Notes under the pieces: generated by a model
Databases searched by the model: none
The model's input: only the letters and a program-made list of their open reading frames with translations
Told to the model about the DNA's origin: nothing
Origin: Pseudomonas tolaasii NCPPB 2192
GTDB lineage: Bacteria > Pseudomonadota > Gammaproteobacteria > Pseudomonadales > Pseudomonadaceae
Reading direction: 5' to 3'
NCBI RefSeq assembly: GCF_002813445.1
Contig: NZ_PHHD01000001.1
Location: 4,216,001 to 4,280,000 of the forward strand
DNA: 64,000 nucleotides
Position numbers and translations under genes: made by a program
In this document: positions 47,858 to 56,513 of the stretch, piece by piece
How positions within the stretch are numbered: the stretch's first letter is position 1
How the letters are laid out: every line of letters begins with the position of its first letter

Positions 47858-48208
47858 CTTGGCTGCAAATTCGGAAGAACCGTGCAAGTCGTGCAAGGTG
47901 GGGAGTTAGTTTCGGTGTACAAAAATACCTCGACTCCCACCGGTTACTTTCCGATCGAAGCCGGCAAGCCGCTGCATCTGGTCATGCGTGGCTGGGCCAA
48001 TGCCAACCGCACCTGCAGGATAGGGTTCGTCAGTGAGTTTGCGCCGGGAGTGCGTTACGTGATCAAGGGCGGGATTGTCGACGACCCGTCAGCCTTGAGC
48101 GGGTGCCACATCAGTATTTTCAACGCGGATTCGGGGGCACGCGTCGCTGTCGCTGACGAGCCGAAAGTGGAACGTGGCTGCGCCTTGGACAAGCTGCCGC
48201 TGCAATGA
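47858..48208 (+). pseudogene. Truncated chromosomal gene at the prophage junction
   Basis: The frame GCKFGRTVQVVQGGELVSVY onwards (about 116 codons) is coherent, beta-rich and ends normally at 48,208 (CALDKLPLQ). It has no own start; upstream the frame is phage DNA. A mature periplasmic protein or lipoprotein with its signal sequence removed is the likely origin. It shows that the phage remnant ends inside this gene. Confidence 0.5.
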
Positions 48209-48218
48209 CGGGCTCGAC

Positions 48219-48782
48219 TTAACAGTTCAACACCGGCGCATAACGCTCCTGACGTTTCTTGAAGTGAATCGGCGCCATGGGGATTTTCTCACCGTTCACG
48301 AAAATATCCGGGAAGGTCAGGGTGAAGTCGTCAAGATCACCTTTGCCCAGGGGCGTGCCCTTGCTGTCGGAGTTGTTGATGTCTCTGGGATCGAACCCGG
48401 TTTTCAAACGATCCACGCTGACCTGATAAGTCTGCCCGGAAGCCAGTTGTACGGTGACTTCAGGTGACGCGGCGCTGACCCAGAGCGGGGTACCTGCATT
48501 GCCTTGACGGGGTTTGTAGAGACGGCCAAACAGGCGAAGTTCTGTATCGGCTGATTTCACATTACCCGGCCAACTCCGTGTGCCGGGTGGCGCCACATAC
48601 ACCAGCACGCGCACCCAGTCAAGCGCGGGCGAGGTGGGAGCGACGCTGATGGCTGCGAGCGCGCCGGGGCAGGTGCGTGAGAGCAGGGCGTTCTGGCCGA
48701 TGCGGGATTCGGGGTGCAGATAAGGTCCGGTACTGCAGCCCGTGACCAGTGCCAGTACTGTTAACAGAATGTATTTGTTCAT
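48219..48782 (-). CDS. Predicted lipoprotein, chromosomal
   Basis: 187 residues from ATG 48782 (MNKYILLTVLALVTGCSTGP); lipobox VTGC with Cys16. The mature region is beta-rich (LDWVRVLVYVAPPGTRSWPG, VTVQLASGQTYQVSVDRLKT). An upstream in-frame ATG lacks a signal sequence. Leftward, behind the terminator of the large operon, so a separate unit. Family not recognised. Confidence 0.7.
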   Translation of the reverse strand: MNKYILLTVLALVTGCSTGPYLHPESRIGQNALLSRTCPGALAAISVAPTSPALDWVRVLVYVAPPGTRSWPGNVKSADTELRLFGRLYKPRQGNAGTPLWVSAASPEVTVQLASGQTYQVSVDRLKTGFDPRDINNSDSKGTPLGKGDLDDFTLTFPDIFVNGEKIPMAPIHFKKRQERYAPVLNC

Positions 48783-48874
48783 CCGCCAATTCCCTTTGCC
48801 GTCGTAATCGAGCGTGCATTTAAGCATTTATATCGAGGCGGCTGGCTAACGGCTGTTCACCAAAGGGCAGACAA

Positions 48875-48905
48875 AGAAAAGCCCACGATGGGGGCGCGGG
48901 CTTAA
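48875..48905 (-). terminator. Terminator of the large leftward operon
   Basis: AAGCCC ... GGGCTT with a long GC-rich stem and a T-rich tract on the minus side (TTTTCTTTGT). It follows the last operon gene by about 70 bases. Confidence 0.7.
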
Positions 48906-48971
48906 AGGTGTTCGCTTAGGAGCTGAATCGATCCTATGCGCTTGATTGTGAAAACCTCGTGAAAGCCTTTT

Positions 48972-50021
48972 TCACAGTTCAACCCGGCGTAATTTGCCAC
49001 TCAGTGCCACGACTTTATTCCCCGGCGCGGGCACTTTTCGGCCCGTCAGCCCCATGCCTTCACTCACCACCACGGCCCCCGGCACCAGGCACAGGTTGGA
49101 CGGCGTATCCAGCCCGCGCGCCAGCACTTCAACCTGGCCACTGCGCACATTGCAACGCAACAGCCGCCCGGTAAACCGGGTGAAACCGCCATGCAGTGGC
49201 TCACCGGCCCAGTCCGGCGCCAAGGGTTGTTGCAGATGGCTGCACAGCTCCAGCACCAGCAGGTTGCCGTTTGGGCACAGCGCCAGCCCGGTGGGCAACT
49301 GCAAACCGCGTATGACCACTTCCACCTGGCCGCTGGCCGGGTAAACCCGCACCACCTGGCCCGCGAAGTCGGCAAAGTCGATGCCTTTACGCGCCGGCTC
49401 GTCATGCAGTTCGCCGGAAAACAGGCTCATCAGCACCGCGTCGGTTTCGGGTTCATAGACAAGGGTGACGGGTACGGCTTCCTGGCCCTGATCCAGCTCT
49501 GGGAGTTGCGCCAGCACACGTTCTTCTTCGCCATCGCGAAATTCCACCAACTGGTTGGTATCGGGTTTGACCGCCAGCCAGCTGCGCCGCGTCGGGTGGT
49601 AGCACAGCGCATTGAGATTGCCGCGACTGTGAAACACCGGCTCCGGCGGGCTGTATTGCAGGTCGAGCAGCCTGGAGCCGCCGACATAATCGGTCTGGCT
49701 CGCCAGGCAGCGGCCATCACCGCAGGCAATATCCGATACGCCCATGATTTCATCGCGCAACATGCGAGCCTGCATGTTCAGCGCGCGAAAGCCTTGGGCC
49801 AGAACCGCGCCGGGCAGGTAAGCGCCGGGCCGCTGTGGGTCGGGAATCAATCGGCTGATACGGCCGCTGAACGGCTGGTCCGGCAAGCCCGAGCCCGCCT
49901 CCGCGAGCAACAGGCTGCCATCGGCTTGCAGGCACAGCCCGCGCGGGTTGAGCAGGCCTTCGGCAATCAACGTACTCGGGCGCAGGGTTTCGACAGGCTG
50001 CGCAGGAATATGCAGGGTCAT
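48972..50021 (-). CDS. ScyD/ScyE-like beta-propeller protein
   Basis: 349 residues from ATG 50021 (MTLHIPAQPVETLRPSTLIA), GGAG upstream. NHL-type blade repeats: LLNPRGLCLQADGSLLLAEA, then VVIRGLQLPTGLALCPNGNL and LARGLDTPSNLCLVPGAVVV. The opening blade is close to ScyD/ScyE proteins of cyanobacterial scytonemin clusters. No signal peptide. Last gene of the operon, 11 bases after the VioB-like gene. Six-blade propellers of this kind can be lactonase-like enzymes or binding proteins. Confidence 0.65.
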   Translation of the reverse strand: MTLHIPAQPVETLRPSTLIAEGLLNPRGLCLQADGSLLLAEAGSGLPDQPFSGRISRLIPDPQRPGAYLPGAVLAQGFRALNMQARMLRDEIMGVSDIACGDGRCLASQTDYVGGSRLLDLQYSPPEPVFHSRGNLNALCYHPTRRSWLAVKPDTNQLVEFRDGEEERVLAQLPELDQGQEAVPVTLVYEPETDAVLMSLFSGELHDEPARKGIDFADFAGQVVRVYPASGQVEVVIRGLQLPTGLALCPNGNLLVLELCSHLQQPLAPDWAGEPLHGGFTRFTGRLLRCNVRSGQVEVLARGLDTPSNLCLVPGAVVVSEGMGLTGRKVPAPGNKVVALSGKLRRVEL

Positions 50022-50032
50022 GGGGTTTACTC

Positions 50033-51841
50033 CTATTGCGGCGGTTGCCAAGGGCTGCCGGTGAGGTAAGCACGCAGCAACGCGCGCTGGGCCGGCGACA
50101 TGGAACGCACCACCGGCATGAACAGCGTGGTGCCCTTATAGGCGTCGGCGGTGCGCGCGAGGATGGCGTTTTTGGCAGCCATGATCGCGTCCGGCTGGTT
50201 CAGCGGCACGTAGCGCGACATCGCCGGGAAGGCCAGGTAATGAAAGCGCAGTACGTTGGGGTATACCTGCTGCCAGGTGATAGTGCTGCCCTTGGCGATG
50301 CCGAAGTCGGTCTGCGCGTATTTGCGGAAATTGGTGAAAAACGCGCCGTTGTCCACGCCATTCGCCGTGCAGGTCAGCGAGACAAATCCCGCCTGGCCCG
50401 CGCTGCCGGATTTCACGGTGACAGGAAAACTCAGTGTCTGCTGGCCGGCATTCAGCGTCATCGACGCCGGAAAATTCAGGAAGTCGGTGTATTGCTTGCC
50501 CTCATAAGTCCCCGGCGCACTGGCCTGCACGCTGATTTTGGTGGCGTTGGGCACTGGCCCGCCCAGGTAGCGGACCTGCAGGTTGATGGTCAGTCCGTTG
50601 GGGTAGTCCTCCAGGTACACGTTGCGCTGGTCGGCATACACCCGGTAGGTCGACTCGATGGCGTTGAGCGTCTTGCCGTTCACCGCCGTCGGGCCGGTGA
50701 TGGTCAGCGCGGTAGTCCTCACCGCCTGCTGCTGGCTGGTGTTCAACGGCAGGTCGACAATGCCACCGTACACGTAGTAATTGACCAAGGGGCTGGCCGT
50801 CGGGTTGAGGGTGGTCAGTGCCGTGGCCCCGGCGGCAATGGTCACTGGCCCGTAGTTTGCGTTCGGCCCGATGGGGCTGGTGATGTCGTCACGCACGGTG
50901 CGAAAGGTTTGCTTGGGGATGACATTCACCATGTCCAGGCTCAACAAACCGTTATTGCCCAGCGCTGCATAAGCGGCGTTGCCGGTGCTGAGGTTGACGA
51001 TTTGCCGGCCCGGCTGGCAGCTCATCGGCTCGCCGGCAAAGGCCGGAGCCAGGGTGCCGATCACCCGGCCGATGCTTGGGTTGGGTGTGTACTTGCCCGC
51101 CGCATAGTCGGCATCCAGCTGCGGCGTGGTCATCTGCGGGCACATCTCGAACATCACGAAACGCAACACAATACCCGTGGCGCCGGGCGCCTGGATGATC
51201 GACTTCAACCCGGCGCTGTTCTTGTTCCAGCTGACGATGCTGCTCAGCGGGAAGGTCAGTTGAAAGGTGCCGCTGGCGTGAAACGAGCCCGGCGCGTCCA
51301 TCTTCGCCGGGTCGAGCACGCGGCCGGTCACGTCGAAACTGCTGCATACCGCGTTGTTGCGAATCAGCAACTGAACATTAGTGCTGTCGCCAATTTGCAG
51401 GCCGCCGACAAATATCTGTGTGGTCACCGAGGACGTGGGGTCAAGGTCGACCATCATCGGCCCCGACACTGGCCCCTGGCCGGTCACCGGGTCTACCGAG
51501 CCGAGCAGGTACACCGGCTGGCCGATCAGGTCACCGGTGGTGCTGATGTTGCCGGGGCTGCCTTGTGAGCTGATCAAGGCGTTTTGCATGTCCACCACAT
51601 GCTGGCCGTAGTGGTTCCAGCCGCCGGCGGTGTAGTAGTTGCCGGCGGGGGCGTTGATCATGTTGTTCAATTGGTCATCGGTGTAGGACTGCGCGCCCGG
51701 CGCCAGGGTCGAGGTGGTCAGGTCGAACAGCGGCCAGTTCGGGTTGCCATTGAATGGAATGGTCGGCGAGTTGTTCGGCAAACTCACGTCCGTGCGGATG
51801 CCGCCCCAGAAATTCAGTCGTGGTCCGTTAAGAATGCTCAT
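50033..51841 (-). CDS. VioB N-terminal-domain-like protein 2
   Basis: 602 residues, no signal peptide. Paralogue of the 54,140-56,503 protein: shared start (MSILNGPRLNF against MSVLNFPRIYV), LSLDMVNVIP against LSLDLGNAFP, GIVDLPLN against GILDLPLN, and the C-terminal AFPAMSRYVPLN against LYPIMSKYMPLN. These also occur in the N-terminal half of VioB. The ferritin-like C-terminal half of VioB is absent. Starts 3 bases after the cytochrome-like gene, its likely partner. Confidence 0.65.
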   Translation of the reverse strand: MSILNGPRLNFWGGIRTDVSLPNNSPTIPFNGNPNWPLFDLTTSTLAPGAQSYTDDQLNNMINAPAGNYYTAGGWNHYGQHVVDMQNALISSQGSPGNISTTGDLIGQPVYLLGSVDPVTGQGPVSGPMMVDLDPTSSVTTQIFVGGLQIGDSTNVQLLIRNNAVCSSFDVTGRVLDPAKMDAPGSFHASGTFQLTFPLSSIVSWNKNSAGLKSIIQAPGATGIVLRFVMFEMCPQMTTPQLDADYAAGKYTPNPSIGRVIGTLAPAFAGEPMSCQPGRQIVNLSTGNAAYAALGNNGLLSLDMVNVIPKQTFRTVRDDITSPIGPNANYGPVTIAAGATALTTLNPTASPLVNYYVYGGIVDLPLNTSQQQAVRTTALTITGPTAVNGKTLNAIESTYRVYADQRNVYLEDYPNGLTINLQVRYLGGPVPNATKISVQASAPGTYEGKQYTDFLNFPASMTLNAGQQTLSFPVTVKSGSAGQAGFVSLTCTANGVDNGAFFTNFRKYAQTDFGIAKGSTITWQQVYPNVLRFHYLAFPAMSRYVPLNQPDAIMAAKNAILARTADAYKGTTLFMPVVRSMSPAQRALLRAYLTGSPWQPPQ

Positions 51842-51844
51842 GGT

Positions 51845-53137
51845 CTATTCCTTGTCCGTGGCGTGAGGGGTCAGAGGCGGGTTGGCGAATTTGAACAGGT
51901 ACGAGAAGTCCGATTTGAACGGGCTCTTCACCGGCGTCGCCATGGAGTGGCAGTTCATGCAACTGCTGTTGGGCTGGATGTAGCTTTCCATGGTCACGTT
52001 GGCCGATAGCGCAGGCGTTGGCTGGCCCAACGGGTTGCTCGGGTTGTTCGGCATCAAGGGGCGTTGGGTGGTGACGAGCTGGTAGTACTTCAGCACGCTG
52101 CGCTGCAGGCCGGGGTTGGCGCGGTAGTTGTTGTTGACCCACTGAGTGACGTCGGCAATAGGCGTCACGCGATTCAGCGGGTTCGGCGTCTGGAACGTGG
52201 TACCGGCTTTGGGCACGCATACCAGTTGCGTGCCTTGGGTTTGCCAGTTGCACGGTGACTGGTTCAGCGAGGCGGCGGGGGCCGTGGCGTTGTAGTAGGA
52301 ATACGCCGTGCCCGGTACCGGTTGGTCGACCCACTGGCCGTTGACCTTGGCTTTGGGCGGCACGTTTTCAATCTGCTCGAAGGTCGACCAGATCCACTGC
52401 GGGTAGCCGTTGACCTTGGTGATGATATGCAGCCCCACCAAGCCCAAATAGGCCTCGCTGACGCCAATCTTCTGGCCCTGGCTGTTGAACCGCGCCACGC
52501 GCGCGAACTGGGTGAGGTAATGGCTGGCATTGTCACGCGGGGTCAGGATGCGCCAGCTGGATTTAATCTCGATCACCCCATTCGGAAAGGCGATGTTGTT
52601 GGCTTTGGACACCACATTCGCGTTGTAGAAATTGTTGCCCACGATGTAGTTGTAGGACGCCTGGTTCGCCGAAATATCGTAGTAGGTCGGGTTGCCCGCC
52701 TGATCGATCAGCCAGCCGCCGACAGCCTGGTCGATGGAGTTGACCAGCGTGCTGTTCTTCAGCGCGGCAATGTTGATGATGCCCAGGCTTTTGGCTTTCA
52801 GCGGGCTGTTCCACGGCCCCGGGTTGGCGGCTCCCGGCAGGAAAATCTCGCTGACGGTCTTGTAGGTTTGCCACACGGTGTAGCCGGGGTCGCCGGGTTG
52901 TTTGCTGCAATTGGGCGCGCCGCGCTGGCCATCTTGCGCGGGCCAGTTCAGGGCAATAAACATTTGCCAGCTGTATTGGTCGAACTGGTCCTGGCTGGCG
53001 TTGGCGGCGGGTGCGCTGCCGGGTGGCTGGCAGTTCAACTGGGTGGCCAGGGTGGCCGGCTGCGGTTCTTCACGCGCCTGTGCCGACAGGCTAAACAGCC
53101 CGAGAGCCATCAGGCAAAAATTCAATAGCTTTTTCAT
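51845..53137 (-). CDS. Secreted c-type-cytochrome-like protein 2
   Basis: 430 residues from ATG 53137 with AGGAAGG upstream. Signal peptide MKKLLNFCLMALGLFSLSAQ with cleavage near SAQA. One haem-binding motif CMNCH (about 393-397) near the C-terminus. The body shares YNYIVGNNFYN, GLHIITKVNGYPQWIWSTFE and FIALNWP with the 56.5-kb paralogue. Probably a periplasmic monohaem oxidoreductase. The axial ligand is not clear. Confidence 0.7.
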   Translation of the reverse strand: MKKLLNFCLMALGLFSLSAQAREEPQPATLATQLNCQPPGSAPAANASQDQFDQYSWQMFIALNWPAQDGQRGAPNCSKQPGDPGYTVWQTYKTVSEIFLPGAANPGPWNSPLKAKSLGIINIAALKNSTLVNSIDQAVGGWLIDQAGNPTYYDISANQASYNYIVGNNFYNANVVSKANNIAFPNGVIEIKSSWRILTPRDNASHYLTQFARVARFNSQGQKIGVSEAYLGLVGLHIITKVNGYPQWIWSTFEQIENVPPKAKVNGQWVDQPVPGTAYSYYNATAPAASLNQSPCNWQTQGTQLVCVPKAGTTFQTPNPLNRVTPIADVTQWVNNNYRANPGLQRSVLKYYQLVTTQRPLMPNNPSNPLGQPTPALSANVTMESYIQPNSSCMNCHSMATPVKSPFKSDFSYLFKFANPPLTPHATDKE

Positions 53138-53156
53138 CGCAATCCTTCCTCGCACG

Positions 53157-54080
53157 TCAGGGTTTACGTGGCATGAGCTGGTTCCACTGCGCCTTGCGTC
53201 CATTGCTCTGGGACGCCGGCGGCTCGAACAACTGGCATTGCGGCGGGTTGGTGGGGCACATGGCGGCCACTTGCGCCCAGGTCTGGGCCGGGTCGGGTTT
53301 GGCGATGCGAAAGTTCGTGTAGTTCTGGCTGACAATCGGTGCATTGGCCACGCTGGTGTCGCCGGAAAAGAAGAACGATTGCGGCAGCCGGTAGGGCGGT
53401 GTGCCCGTTTGCTGTTTGTTGAACGCGTAACCGAACAGGATCGGCCCCGACGGTGACTGCAAGTCCAGCGCATAGGCCTGCACGCTGCCGCCGAGGTTCT
53501 GGCTGCGTGTCGCGCTGTAAGGCAGGTGCTGCACGAAGTCCTGGCGGGGCGGGTGGTTCATCGGCGAGAACATGCAGCAGGCCGGCATGTCTTTCGGGCG
53601 GTCCTCGGGGTAGGTCAGAAAGTACGCCTTGTTGCCCAGGGACACGAAAGAGCAGCTGTAGTTGTTGTTCTTGATCGGGAAGATCGGCAGGCAGTACTTC
53701 TCGTAGTGCTCCATCATCGCGCCGAAGCCGTCACCATCAGCCGGGATGTAGGTGGTGTCGTAGTAACTGGTGCCCCGCGAGACCGTATAGTCAGACGGCT
53801 TCAAGGTGGACGGCGGACTGCTGTAGGGCGGCGGGTTTTTCTCGTAATTGGTCATCACCCGGTACATGGTCCAGTTGCTGATCCACTGCGCGGGAAAGAA
53901 CGGGTCGGACGGCTCGCCGGGCAGGCGTTTGGCGATGCAATTGCCGTTCTGTGCATTGCACCCTTCGGTGTTGTGCACCCCGTTGGTGAAGTACACCGCG
54001 CCGCTGTCATCGGCGGCAAAGGTGGCGGGGCTGAGGCACACAATCAGCAACAGCAGTCGGCTCAAGAGGCTGGCGTTCAT
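53157..54080 (-). CDS. Exported Cys-rich protein of unknown family
   Basis: 307 residues. Signal peptide MNASLLSRLLLLIVCLSPAT with cleavage around TFAADD. At least seven Cys in the mature part (EGCNAQNGNC, EKYCLPIF, MPACCMF, MCPTNPPQCQ), so disulphide-rich and periplasmic or surface. Aromatic motifs (QWISNWTMYRVMTNYE, GTSYYDTTYIPADGDGFGAM) recur in no family I recall. It lies between the two cytochrome/VioB-like cassettes of the operon. Confidence 0.65.
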   Translation of the reverse strand: MNASLLSRLLLLIVCLSPATFAADDSGAVYFTNGVHNTEGCNAQNGNCIAKRLPGEPSDPFFPAQWISNWTMYRVMTNYEKNPPPYSSPPSTLKPSDYTVSRGTSYYDTTYIPADGDGFGAMMEHYEKYCLPIFPIKNNNYSCSFVSLGNKAYFLTYPEDRPKDMPACCMFSPMNHPPRQDFVQHLPYSATRSQNLGGSVQAYALDLQSPSGPILFGYAFNKQQTGTPPYRLPQSFFFSGDTSVANAPIVSQNYTNFRIAKPDPAQTWAQVAAMCPTNPPQCQLFEPPASQSNGRKAQWNQLMPRKP

Positions 54081-54139
54081 AAGACACTCCTTTGAAAGCC
54101 GGGTGACAGGTGCGTCACCCGGTAGTCCTGTGTGCGGCG

Positions 54140-56503
54140 TTAGTGGTAGTCACTCATGCTGAGCTGAATGGGCGGATAGTTGCGCTTGACCAGCGCCTGC
54201 GCCCACAGCTCCAGCACGGCGCGGCGGCTTTGCGGCATGTCGCGGGTGATGGGCATCGCCAGCGTGCTTTCTTCCTGGTACGCCTTGCTGATCAGCACGA
54301 TCAACTGGTCGACGGCGCCCTCGATGCGCGTGAGGTTATTGAGCGGCATGTACTTGCTCATGATCGGGTACAGGTAATAGAACGGCTGGAGGATGAAGGG
54401 GTAGATGAACGTCTCCCAGATCACCTGGCCGGCGTCTTCGCGCTGGTAGATCAGGTTCCAGGCATTGACGAAATCCTGCTGCATCTGCGGCTCCTGCGGC
54501 AGCACGCGCAGCGGTGCGAGGAAGTCGGTGTAGGCCTGGCCCAGCGGGAAGCTGAACGGAATGACCGGCGCCTGCTGACCTTCCTGCACAAAAAAGCGCA
54601 AGGTCGGAAAGCCTGGCGCCAGGGCCGTGACCGTCAGGTTGGCGATGCCGTTGGCGTCGGTTTGAATCTGGGTCAGGCTGTACTGCACCGTGCTGTTGAG
54701 TGGGTCTTGCAGCGTACCCTGCCGGGCGATCGGGTTTTGAAATGCAAGGGTCGGGCTCAAAGGGACAGACGCCGGTGTCGGTAGAAACTCCTGATACGTC
54801 ACGGGCGTGGTCTGGTCGGCCGACACCGCCAGCCGTATCGCCATCAATTGGCGCCCGGTGCCGTCGGTGACATGGCTGGGCAGCGTCACCACCCCCTGGA
54901 ATTGCGGCAGGTTGGCGCTGTTGTTGGCCGGGTTCGCCGGGTCGTTGTTAAACAGCGTGAAATTCGCCGCGTTACTGAACGCCAGGTAGTAATCGGTGGT
55001 GCACAGCATGTAGGGGTTGCCGTATTCCGCGACCCACAACGTGGTGCCGGCGGGGGCGGGCAGGCCGTCGTATTGCACCATCACCTGCAGTGTTTTGGTG
55101 TCGCCCACGTCGATGAAACCGGCGCTTTGCACCACCTCGGCGGTCCACATTTGCTGGGTCGCGGCGATCACGGGCGTGGTGCCTTGCCACTGCAACTCGA
55201 GGCTGCCGGTTTGCAACTGCGTCTGCGCCTGCACGTTCAGCGGCAGGTCGAGAATGCCCGAACGCTTGTCGAATTGCAGTTGCTCGTAATCGGCATAACC
55301 GAACGTCGCCAGCGGGCTGAATTGCGCGCCCTGGCGAATGCCGATCTGGTAATTGCCGGCCTGGTATTTGGCGGCAATCGGGATGTCGGCGGTCTTGTCG
55401 ACCGGGTAGAACGGGAAGGCGTTGCCCAGGTCCAGCGACAAGGTGTCGCCATGGGCCTCTACCGAAATCACCCCGAGTTGTACCGGGTTGGTATCACCCG
55501 GCGAGGTTTTGTAGATGGGCACCTTTTGCGCCGGCACCAGGCGGCGGCCCGCCGGAGCGGTGGGAAACTCATCCTCAAACCACAGGCCCACCGTACCCAC
55601 CGTGCGGCTGTAGGCCGGGTTGAAAAAGATATCGCCGACGTTATCCAGCGCCTGCTGGTACATCGCCTGCACCTTGGCCTGGGCTTGCGGCGTGGAGCTG
55701 TGGGTGTCGATGGGCGGGTAGTTGTTGAGGATGCCGTTCTTGTCGTAGCAGGTCAGGTAGGTGGTAAAGCGGAACATCAGGCCCTTGGCGTTTTGCTGGG
55801 TCATTTGCGCCTGCAAATTTTGCAGCAGGGCCGAACTGCCGGGCACCCATTCAAGGTTCTCTTTCGGGAAACAGGTTTGCCAGGTGGTGGTGACGTAGCT
55901 CAGGCCGCCGAGGTTGGCCCAGTTGAAATTCAGGAAACGGTCGAGCATGCGGTGTTCGCGGTTCAGGGTCAGACTGCAACCATTGCCGCCCAGCACCAGC
56001 TTGTCGAAGTACAACGCGGTGAAGGTGTTCTGCCACGGGCTCACGTCCACGAACCGCGCCGGGGAGTTGGGCGCGCCGCCAAACGGGTTGCCGAGCAACT
56101 GAAAGCTCTGGTTGATCAGCGGGTCGCTGCCCACATAGCCACCGCCCGGGAGCTCGCCGCCGGTGATCACCGATTGGGTCCCGTTGTAGCTGACCGTGCC
56201 GCAGGCGTTGTCACCGAACAGGTTCCATTCGCCGGGAATCATCGGCGTGGTCAACTGGCCGGCATTGCCCGGCACCTGCATCACATAGCTCGGCACCTGA
56301 GCAGGGGCCAGCGGTGCGATGGTCCAGGGCAACAGGGTGGTCGCGGCGTTCAACGGAGTGATGTTGAACGACTCCAGAAACCGCCAGTTCATGCGCATTT
56401 TCACGGCGTCGTAGAGCGGGTACATGTCGTTGTTGTTGGCGGTCGGCGGGTTCCAGAACATATGGCCACCGACGTAGATGCGCGGGAAATTCAATACGCT
56501 CAT
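54140..56503 (-). CDS. VioB N-terminal-domain-like protein 1
   Basis: 787 residues from ATG 56503 with AAGGAGCC upstream; the longer frame is not coding. FPRIYVGGHMFWNPPTANNN closely resembles the VioB start (FPRIHFRGWARVNAPTAN). VGTVGLWFEDEF, PAGRRLVP, LSLDLGNAFPFYP, GILDLPLN and the end YYLYPIMSKYMPLN also recall VioB. VioB/RebD/StaD join two aromatic amino-acid-derived imines; the ferritin-like half of VioB is missing here. No signal peptide. Confidence 0.7.
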   Translation of the reverse strand: MSVLNFPRIYVGGHMFWNPPTANNNDMYPLYDAVKMRMNWRFLESFNITPLNAATTLLPWTIAPLAPAQVPSYVMQVPGNAGQLTTPMIPGEWNLFGDNACGTVSYNGTQSVITGGELPGGGYVGSDPLINQSFQLLGNPFGGAPNSPARFVDVSPWQNTFTALYFDKLVLGGNGCSLTLNREHRMLDRFLNFNWANLGGLSYVTTTWQTCFPKENLEWVPGSSALLQNLQAQMTQQNAKGLMFRFTTYLTCYDKNGILNNYPPIDTHSSTPQAQAKVQAMYQQALDNVGDIFFNPAYSRTVGTVGLWFEDEFPTAPAGRRLVPAQKVPIYKTSPGDTNPVQLGVISVEAHGDTLSLDLGNAFPFYPVDKTADIPIAAKYQAGNYQIGIRQGAQFSPLATFGYADYEQLQFDKRSGILDLPLNVQAQTQLQTGSLELQWQGTTPVIAATQQMWTAEVVQSAGFIDVGDTKTLQVMVQYDGLPAPAGTTLWVAEYGNPYMLCTTDYYLAFSNAANFTLFNNDPANPANNSANLPQFQGVVTLPSHVTDGTGRQLMAIRLAVSADQTTPVTYQEFLPTPASVPLSPTLAFQNPIARQGTLQDPLNSTVQYSLTQIQTDANGIANLTVTALAPGFPTLRFFVQEGQQAPVIPFSFPLGQAYTDFLAPLRVLPQEPQMQQDFVNAWNLIYQREDAGQVIWETFIYPFILQPFYYLYPIMSKYMPLNNLTRIEGAVDQLIVLISKAYQEESTLAMPITRDMPQSRRAVLELWAQALVKRNYPPIQLSMSDYH

Positions 56504-56513
56504 GTCAGGCTCC

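Noticed and set aside
50036..51568. Rightward open frame (510 codons) opposite VioB-like protein 2
   Set aside because: Antisense shadow; no ribosome site, no recognisable protein pattern.
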